Part shown: positions 5,547 through 9,928 of the stretch, in pieces | Layout of the letters: each line of letters starts with the position of its first letter | How positions within the stretch are numbered: position 1 is the first letter of the stretch | Origin: Kangiellaceae bacterium | Lineage (GTDB): Bacteria > Pseudomonadota > Gammaproteobacteria > Enterobacterales > Kangiellaceae | Assembly (NCBI GenBank): GCA_030148365.1 | Contig: JASBTO010000238.1 | Coordinates: forward strand, 1-9,928 | Length of the DNA stretch: 9,928 bases | Direction of reading: 5' to 3' | The notes under the pieces: generated by a model | What the model was told of the DNA's origin: nothing | Seen by the model: only the letters and a program-made list of their open reading frames with translations | Database searches by the model: none | Position numbers and translations under genes: made by a program

Positions 5547-6287
5547 TCAGTCGGCCAGATCCTGCAAGGTCCTTCCGTCACACCAGCGAATAATCTCGGC
5601 GGTGGTCTCCGCCAGCCGGTCGCTGGCAACCTCCAGATTGGCCTGAAATTGTTGCTGGGATGCTTCCGGGTAATCCAGCAAATTGGTGATGGATTTTATC
5701 GCAATCAGCGGCTTGTTGAAAAGCCAGGCTACCCAGGCAATCCCGGCAGCCTCCATTTCTTTCGCCACGGCGCCATGCCGGTTGATAACCTTCATGTCCG
5801 CATCGGACTTGCTCAGGGAACTGCCGCTGGAGATGATCCCACACTCCAAATCCAGGGCCCGGGCCAGACCGCGGGCATTGGTGGCGGGATAGCGGCCAAG
5901 CCCGGCTTCGTCAAAGCCGGGCAGCGGCACATGACGATCATGGAAGACAAATTCCCGGTCACTGAGATAGAGGCTGCCGACCTTGCCGCCAAGGTGCCCG
6001 AATCCGCCCGCCGTCCCGGCATTGAGCAGCAATTCCGTTTCCAGTTGGTGACAAGCGACATAAGCCGCCAGGGTTGCCGCTTCGAGTCCGACATTGTCGA
6101 CGCCGTGCCGGGAGTCCTTGCCTGAGGTCAGCAGGGTGACGATCAGGCTGCCGACCTTGCCGGAGTAGCGCCGGAACGGCAGAAAAGCGTCCAATGGCGT
6201 CGCTTCGATCAGCGCCAGGCGCTCTATGACCGGCGCCGCTTCAGCGGCCATGGCCATGAGCAGGGTGATGTGGCGAATGGGTTTCAT
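5547..6287 (-). CDS. MTAN-type purine nucleosidase/phosphorylase family protein
   Basis: The 246-residue protein belongs to the nucleoside phosphorylase (PNP/UDP) superfamily and looks closest to 5'-methylthioadenosine/S-adenosylhomocysteine nucleosidases, particularly the plant-like type. Seen are MAMAAEAAP with the expected acid Glu16, LLLNAGTAGGF (87-97), FVFHDRHVPLPGFD (113-126), SSGSSLSK, and KEMEAAGIAWVA (176-187) with the ribose-binding Met178-Glu179. The segment IKSITNLLDYPE has Asn202 where MTANs normally carry the catalytic Asp (SD or TD). The substrate and even activity are therefore uncertain. ATG 6287 is chosen because homology begins there; an upstream in-frame ATG at 6395 would overlap hpt by about 90 bases. 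It lies 19 bases after hpt, suggesting it releases a purine base that Hpt salvages. Confidence 0.82.
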   Translation of the reverse strand: MKPIRHITLLMAMAAEAAPVIERLALIEATPLDAFLPFRRYSGKVGSLIVTLLTSGKDSRHGVDNVGLEAATLAAYVACHQLETELLLNAGTAGGFGHLGGKVGSLYLSDREFVFHDRHVPLPGFDEAGLGRYPATNARGLARALDLECGIISSGSSLSKSDADMKVINRHGAVAKEMEAAGIAWVAWLFNKPLIAIKSITNLLDYPEASQQQFQANLEVASDRLAETTAEIIRWCDGRTLQDLAD

Positions 6288-6306
6288 CAATGGGTCTCGT
6301 CGGCCG

Positions 6307-6855
6307 TCACGGGAGGGCGTAGATCCCGGGGGCGTTGCGCCACAAACCCTGATAGTCCATGCCGAAGCCGAATACGTAGCGATCCGGAACTTCAAGGGCC
6401 ATGAAGTCCGGCTGGAATCCGGATACCGGCTTGCGCTTATGGCACTTGTTGATCAGCACGGCCGTATGCAGACTCCGGGCGCCCTGTTGGTGGCAGAAGT
6501 GGGCAATGGCTTCAAGGGTATGGCCTTCGTCGAAGATGTCGTCGAGCAGCAGAACATGGCGGTCATCCAGGTCCCGGTGGGGCGTCGCCTGCCAGTGCAG
6601 CTCGGCACCGACTGTATTGCCCCGGTAACGGGTCGCGTGACAGTAATCCATCTCCAGGGCGAACTCGAGGCGGGGCAACAGGTTGCCGGCATAGATGAGA
6701 CCACCGTTCAGGACGGTGATGACCAGCGGTTGCCGATCGGCCAGAATTTCCGTGAGTCTCAGGGCCTGTTCATCCAGTGCGGCTTCAATCTGTTTGCGGG
6801 TATAAATCAGATCCGTCTGGTCTGGCGTCAGGGTTGCCGGGGAGCTGGGAGCCAT
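6307..6855 (-). CDS. hpt: Hypoxanthine-guanine phosphoribosyltransferase
   Basis: Hpt joins hypoxanthine or guanine to PRPP to make IMP or GMP, recycling purine bases. The 182-residue length is normal. The PRPP-binding motif VLLLDDIFDEGHT is at 101-113. The flexible-loop region contains ATRYRG (74-79), and LNGGLIYAGNLLPRL (49-63) is the N-terminal active-site block. The purine pocket and metal-binding end reads VPDRYVFGFGMDYQGLW (156-172), with VFGFGMDY corresponding to VVGYGIDY of the E. coli enzyme. A weak ribosome binding site precedes ATG 6855. A good promoter lies just upstream and the nucleosidase gene follows after 19 bases. It is divergent from the DUF2066 operon. Confidence 0.93.
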   Translation of the reverse strand: MAPSSPATLTPDQTDLIYTRKQIEAALDEQALRLTEILADRQPLVITVLNGGLIYAGNLLPRLEFALEMDYCHATRYRGNTVGAELHWQATPHRDLDDRHVLLLDDIFDEGHTLEAIAHFCHQQGARSLHTAVLINKCHKRKPVSGFQPDFMALEVPDRYVFGFGMDYQGLWRNAPGIYALP

Positions 6856-6885
6856 TGGCGGGTCCGGGAGTGACAGGGTGCGATA

Positions 6886-6914
6886 ATTATAGGGCAGTGC
6901 CGTCGAAATGCCAG
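6886..6914 (-). promoter_or_regulatory. Promoter of hpt
   Basis: On the minus strand a perfect -10 TATAAT (6886-6891) is spaced exactly 17 bases from CTGGCA (6909-6914), a 4-of-6 match to TTGACA. The predicted start of transcription is about 24 bases before the hpt ATG. The -35 overlaps the central dyad at 6908-6923. Confidence 0.7.
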
Positions 6915-6923
6915 CGATGGCAT
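6908..6923. repeat. Central dyad between the divergent promoters (operator candidate)
   Basis: ATGCCA-GCGA-TGGCAT is a perfect 6-4-6 inverted repeat. It covers most of the hpt -35 and of the proposed DUF2066 -35, so one bound factor could govern both directions. The site is read directly from the sequence; any role is inferred. Confidence 0.45.
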
Positions 6924-6946
6924 CTGCTCCCCTGAAACAGTATTAT
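6917..6946 (+). promoter_or_regulatory. Candidate promoter of the DUF2066 operon
   Basis: A -10 TATTAT (6941-6946, 5 of 6) is spaced 18 bases from ATGGCA (6917-6922, 4 of 6 to TTGACA). The start of transcription would be near 6953, leaving a leader of about 54 bases before TTG 7007. The left arm of the 6929-6971 inverted repeat lies in the spacer. Confidence 0.45.
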
Positions 6947-6971
6947 ATGCCGGAAATAGCAGTTTCAGGGG
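6929..6971. repeat. 10-bp inverted repeat bracketing the DUF2066 -10 region
   Basis: CCCCTGAAAC (6929-6938) and GTTTCAGGGG (6962-6971) are perfect reverse complements separated by 23 bases that contain the TATTAT -10. Arm centres are 33 bp apart, about three helical turns, which would suit a dimeric or looping repressor. No T-run follows on either side, so it is not a terminator. Confidence 0.55.
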
Positions 6972-7006
6972 CTGCTAAAGACAATAAAGAGCGCGAGGAA
7001 GTCAAA

Positions 7007-8077
7007 TTGAAGCGATTTTATCTGCTGGTGGCGTTGGTCATCGCGGCATGCCAGGTCACCGTCAGAGCTGCGCAAGTCACCGATCTCTATGCCGCGGCGG
7101 TTCCCGTTGCCAATCAGTCGGAAAGTGAGCGCGACCGGGTTATCCAGGAAGCCTTCGCCGCAGTGCTGGTAAAGGTCAGCGGCAAGCCGGAAGTGACCTC
7201 TTCCTGGGCACTGCAAAGCAGTATTGCCAAGGCCGGCTCCTATCTGCAGAGTTACCAGTATCAGGCCGTGCCCTTGTGGGAGCAGGAAGAAATCGGCCAG
7301 CCGTTGTTGCTGGTGGCCAGTTTTCAGCCCCGTATTGTCGATCAACTGTTGCGGGAAGCCGGTGAGCCCATCTGGAGCAGTTCCCGACCGGAAGGCGTTT
7401 TCTGGATCGCGATGAGTGATGACGGCAAGCGCAGGATCATTACCGATCGGGACCTGGAGTTGCCGGCCTATAACGCCCTGAACCGTCAATCTTCCCAACG
7501 GGGACTGCCCGCTACGCTGCCGGCCATGGACAGCGAAGACCGTGCGGTGATCAGCGTTACCGATGTCTGGGGACGCTTTCGGGCCCCCTTGCTGCGCGCC
7601 TCGGAGCGCTATGGCGCCGACTTTGTGGTTGCGGGCCAATTGCAGGAGAGCGCCGGGCAATGGATCGGCAACTGGTTGCTGCTGGTCGGCGGTGAAAGCC
7701 AGCGTATTTCCACGAGCGCGCCCACCCAGGGCGGCGCAGTCGAAAACCTGATCAGTCAGGTCAGTAATCTCCTCGGCGCCCGCCTCGCCGCAGTCGAGTC
7801 CGTCGGTATTTCCAATTCCGTGATCGTTTCGGTGAGCAATATCGGCAGTTTCAGCGATCACGTGGGAGCTCGCGGTATGCTGGAGCGGCTGTCAGTGGTT
7901 CGGGGAGTGCAGGTTGAAGCGGTGCAGGGCCGGGACACCCTGTTTCGGGTCAGCCTGATCGGCCAGAGCCGCTCTCTGGAAGAAGCCCTGCGCATCGGCA
8001 GTAAACTGCGGCCTGACTCGGCGCCGCAAATAACGCAATCACAGGAACAAATCCTGTTTTATCGGTGGGTACCTTGA
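7007..8077 (+). CDS. DUF2066 domain secreted protein
   Basis: The start is taken as TTG 7007, because GAGGAA sits six bases upstream and the product (356 residues) then begins with a normal signal peptide (MKRFYLLVALVIAACQ, then VTVRAAQ). An ATG frame from 6908 would put about 33 unlikely residues, encoded by promoter DNA, before it. Cleavage is probably at VRA-A. IAAC also fits a loose lipobox at Cys15, so a lipoprotein is possible. The mature start TDLYAAAVPVANQSESERDRVIQEAFAAVLVKVSG is typical of DUF2066 proteins, followed by LLLVASFQPRIVDQLLREAGEPIW and a weakly repetitive alpha/beta C-terminal half ending ILFYRWVP. Function is unknown. It heads an operon with the phosphatidyltransferase, permease and hda genes, a setting I recall from other gammaproteobacteria. 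Confidence 0.87.
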   Translation: MKRFYLLVALVIAACQVTVRAAQVTDLYAAAVPVANQSESERDRVIQEAFAAVLVKVSGKPEVTSSWALQSSIAKAGSYLQSYQYQAVPLWEQEEIGQPLLLVASFQPRIVDQLLREAGEPIWSSSRPEGVFWIAMSDDGKRRIITDRDLELPAYNALNRQSSQRGLPATLPAMDSEDRAVISVTDVWGRFRAPLLRASERYGADFVVAGQLQESAGQWIGNWLLLVGGESQRISTSAPTQGGAVENLISQVSNLLGARLAAVESVGISNSVIVSVSNIGSFSDHVGARGMLERLSVVRGVQVEAVQGRDTLFRVSLIGQSRSLEEALRIGSKLRPDSAPQITQSQEQILFYRWVP

Positions 8078-8655
8078 ACTACAGCTTTATTCCGAACTTC
8101 ATCACCATCTGCCGGTTCATCCTGGTCGTGCCGCTTGTCTGGTATCTCTGGAATCTCGAGTACGGCAAGGGTCTGGCAATCTTCATGCTGGCCGGGTTTT
8201 CCGACGGGCTGGATGGCCTGCTCGCCAAACGCTATCACTGGACCAGCCGGTTCGGCGCCATTGCCGATCCCCTCGCGGACAAATTGTTGCTGGTCAGTTC
8301 CCTGTTGTTGTTGGCCACCAACGGGGACATCAGCTGGTGGTTGTTCGCCGTCGTGACCCTGCGGGATATCGTGATTGTGAGCGGTGCGCTGATCTACCAC
8401 TATGTCATCGGCCCTTACCGGATGTCGCCGAGCTGGATCTCCAAGGCCAATACCGCCTTCCAGATCCTGCTGGTGGTGCTGATCCTCGCCAACCTGTCGA
8501 TGGTTACCATTCCCGCCTGGGTCATTGCCACCATGGTCGGCATTGTCTGGTTCACCAGTATAGCCAGCGGCCTGCATTATATCTGGCTGTGGGGTGGCCG
8601 GTTCCGGGATATCCTTGACCAGCGCCGGCCCAACGGCAAGGGAGCTTCTCTTTGA
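8074..8655 (+). CDS. CDP-alcohol phosphatidyltransferase (PgsA-like)
   Basis: This inner membrane enzyme family moves a phosphatidyl group from CDP-diacylglycerol to an alcohol such as glycerol-3-phosphate. The signature SDGLDGLLAKRYHWTSRFGAIADPLADK carries all expected metal-binding acids (Asp44, Asp47, Asp65, Asp69) and Gly48 and Gly61. Lys52 stands where the classical motif has Arg, which I recall as common in PgsA-like paralogues. Four to five hydrophobic helices follow. I start at TTG 8074, which shares TTGA with the upstream stop and has GGTGGG just before it. This gives 193 residues beginning MNYSFIPNFITICRF. GTG 8065 would add three residues but lacks a ribosome binding site. No uvrC lies beside it, as it often does for true pgsA, so the acceptor is unsure. 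Confidence 0.88.
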   Translation: MNYSFIPNFITICRFILVVPLVWYLWNLEYGKGLAIFMLAGFSDGLDGLLAKRYHWTSRFGAIADPLADKLLLVSSLLLLATNGDISWWLFAVVTLRDIVIVSGALIYHYVIGPYRMSPSWISKANTAFQILLVVLILANLSMVTIPAWVIATMVGIVWFTSIASGLHYIWLWGGRFRDILDQRRPNGKGASL

Positions 8656-9752
8656 ATATGGGCCAGAAGTGGTGGTGGCTGTCGCTGGCGCTGATTTGTG
8701 GTTTTCTCCTGTATCTGCTGGGCCCCATTCTCACACCCTTCGCGATAGGCGCGGTGCTGGCCTATTTTTGCGATCCGCTGGTGGACCGCCTCGAACGACT
8801 GCGGCTGCCGAGAACCCTGGCCGTGGTCGTAGTATTCATTGTCATACTGCTGGTCGTGTTGATCCTGGTACTGCTGCTGATCCCCATGTTACAGCGGCAA
8901 TGGGAATTGCTCGTCTCCCAGGGCCCGCAAATTACAGCCTGGATCAAGCAAACCGCGATTCCGTGGCTGACCCTGAAGCTGGGCCTGGAGCCGGGCGAGC
9001 TGAATTTCTCGCTCATCGAGGAGACCATCACCAGCCACTGGAAAGATGCCGGGAGCCTGGCCACCAGGATTCTGGCGTCGGTGACCAGCTCCGGGCTGGC
9101 GATTTTCGCGTGGTTGGCAAACCTGGTCCTGATCCCGGTCGTCACTTTCTACCTGTTGCGGGACTGGGATCTCATGATCGCCAAAATTGCCGAATTATTG
9201 CCCCGGAAGATCGAACCGACCGTCAGCCGGCTGGCGCGGGACTCCGATGAAGTGATAGGGGCGTTTCTGCGTGGCCAGTTTATCGTCATGGTTTGCCTTG
9301 GCGTCATCTACACCATTGGCCTGTACCTGGTCGGTCTTGATCTGGCACTGATTATCGGCGTCATCGCCGGGCTCGCGAGTATCGTTCCCTATCTTGGATT
9401 TGCGGTCGGTATTGTTATCGCTGCAGTGGCGGCACTGGTGCAGTTTCACGAACCCATGGCGCTGCTCTGGGTCGGGCTGGTGTTCACCGTGGGCCAGATG
9501 CTGGAAGGCATGGTGCTGACGCCCTGGCTGGTCGGTGACAAGATTGGCCTGCATCCGGTCGCGGTGATTTTTGCCGTGTTGGCGGGCGGACAGTTGTTCG
9601 GATTTTTCGGCGTGCTGCTGGCCCTGCCGGTGGCGGCCGTTATCGTGGTGCTGGTGCGTTATGCCCATGATCATTACCGGGAAAGCACGGCCTACAAGAC
9701 GCCGCCCGGGAACGCTTCGGTTTTGTTGGAGCCGGACAGGCGAAATCCCTGA
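8652..9752 (+). CDS. AI-2E/PerM family membrane transporter
   Basis: The 366-residue polytopic protein matches the AI-2E transporter (PerM/YdiK-like) family. Two N-terminal helices (about 8-40) and a third (55-79) precede a polar domain (about 80-145). A dense helical half then carries IPVVTFYLLRDWD (161-173), AFLRGQ (204-209), VPYLG (245-249) and the long signature VLTPWLVGDKIGLHP (288-302). The family includes exporters of autoinducer-2 (TqsA) and proteins of unsettled substrate (PerM), plus Na+/H+ antiporters, so the substrate cannot be read here. The start is TTG 8652. AGGGAG lies six bases before it, while ATG 8658 would be twelve bases away. TTG overlaps the preceding TGA as TTGA. hda begins three bases after its stop. 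The tail after the last helix (about 340-366) is polar. Confidence 0.9.
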   Translation: MNMGQKWWWLSLALICGFLLYLLGPILTPFAIGAVLAYFCDPLVDRLERLRLPRTLAVVVVFIVILLVVLILVLLLIPMLQRQWELLVSQGPQITAWIKQTAIPWLTLKLGLEPGELNFSLIEETITSHWKDAGSLATRILASVTSSGLAIFAWLANLVLIPVVTFYLLRDWDLMIAKIAELLPRKIEPTVSRLARDSDEVIGAFLRGQFIVMVCLGVIYTIGLYLVGLDLALIIGVIAGLASIVPYLGFAVGIVIAAVAALVQFHEPMALLWVGLVFTVGQMLEGMVLTPWLVGDKIGLHPVAVIFAVLAGGQLFGFFGVLLALPVAAVIVVLVRYAHDHYRESTAYKTPPGNASVLLEPDRRNP

Positions 9753-9755
9753 ATC

Positions 9756-9928
9756 ATGGAGCAGATCCCGCTGGACATGGCCCTGAAGGAGGAGGCGACT
9801 TTTGCCAACTTCGTCACCGGCAACAATCAGGAGCTGGTCGGGCAGCTCCGTATTCTGGGACCGGATACGTCCGGGTTTATCTATCTTCAGGGCGTCTCTG
9901 CGTTGGGCAAAAGCCATTTGCTGCAGGC
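9756..9928 (+). CDS. hda: Hda, DnaA regulatory inactivator (5' part, runs off the window)
   Basis: Fifty-seven codons are visible from ATG 9756. They read MEQIPLDMALKEEATFANF, then ELVGQLRIL, then FIYLQGVSALGKSHLLQ. This is the pattern of Hda, the AAA+ DnaA-like protein that, bound to the DNA-loaded sliding clamp, triggers hydrolysis of DnaA-ATP after initiation. QIPLDM (3-8) corresponds to the N-terminal clamp-binding hexapeptide, ATFANF is the family block, and G46 to S53 (GVSALGKS) is the Walker A loop. It starts three bases after the permease stop. No strong ribosome binding site is seen nearby, so coupling to the upstream gene is likely. DnaA itself is unlikely, because the short N-terminus goes straight into the AAA+ domain. 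Confidence 0.87.
   Translation, partial: MEQIPLDMALKEEATFANFVTGNNQELVGQLRILGPDTSGFIYLQGVSALGKSHLLQ

Noticed and set aside
6288..6395. N-terminal extension of the nucleosidase from ATG 6395
   Set aside because: It would overlap hpt by about 90 bases and adds 36 residues unlike the family; homology begins at ATG 6287.
6965..7861. Long minus-strand open frame (298 codons) opposite the DUF2066 gene
   Set aside because: Its composition is low-complexity (rich in Gly, Gln, Asp and His), typical of antisense shadows, while the opposite frame has a signal peptide and family blocks.
1..9928. tRNA, rRNA, CRISPR array, riboswitch or phage/defence cassette
   Set aside because: No tandem spaced repeats, no cloverleaf-like CCA-ended segments and no defence-family proteins were seen by eye; the intact genes are housekeeping or envelope types.

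Overview
The window looks like chromosomal DNA of a gammaproteobacterium with moderately high GC (about 60% where I counted by hand). The Dcd, PurM, PurN and Mrp/ApbC proteins closely follow the gammaproteobacterial forms I know. The mrp-dcd and purM-purN neighbourhoods, and a DUF2066-to-hda block near purMN, are arrangements I recall from Pseudomonas-like and Chromatiales-like genomes. The genus cannot be read from the sequence.

Layout. (1) Bases 1 to about 160 are GC-richer (110 of the first 160 bases are G or C) and do not belong with what follows. They hold a possible reverse-strand gene start and a short stretch resembling the N-terminus of an IS630-type transposase. (2) On the + strand come mrp/apbC lacking its N-terminal half, dcd, a small three-helix membrane protein and a secreted protein resembling the isolated C-terminal domain of TolA. 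(3) On the - strand, purM, purN and a DUF3108 envelope protein are packed as an operon (4617 to 2220). (4) An OmpA-family lipoprotein (4767-5432, -) has its own promoter-like region and a clear intrinsic terminator. (5) hpt and an MTAN-type nucleosidase (6855 to 5547, -) form a purine salvage pair. (6) Divergent from hpt, a + strand operon runs DUF2066 protein, CDP-alcohol phosphatidyltransferase, AI-2E/PerM-family permease and the first 57 codons of hda, which leaves the window.

Functional themes are nucleotide metabolism (dcd for dUTP supply, purM and purN for de novo purines, hpt and a nucleosidase for salvage), cell envelope (OmpA lipoprotein, TolA-like domain, DUF3108, phospholipid head-group enzyme, permease) and replication control (hda). 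All intact genes look ordinary, and I see no new defence or mobile system. The points most worth checking are the foreign 5' end joined to mrp, the nested dyads in the hpt/DUF2066 divergent promoter region, the 11-bp-pitch direct repeat upstream of the OmpA lipoprotein gene, three successive TTG-start genes (two with TTGA stop/start overlaps), an Asp-to-Asn change at the expected catalytic position of the nucleosidase, and the stand-alone TolA-like domain. No stretch longer than 300 bases lacks a gene. The longer gene-poor stretches are 1-160, 1746-1842, 4618-4766, 5433-5546 and 6856-7006.
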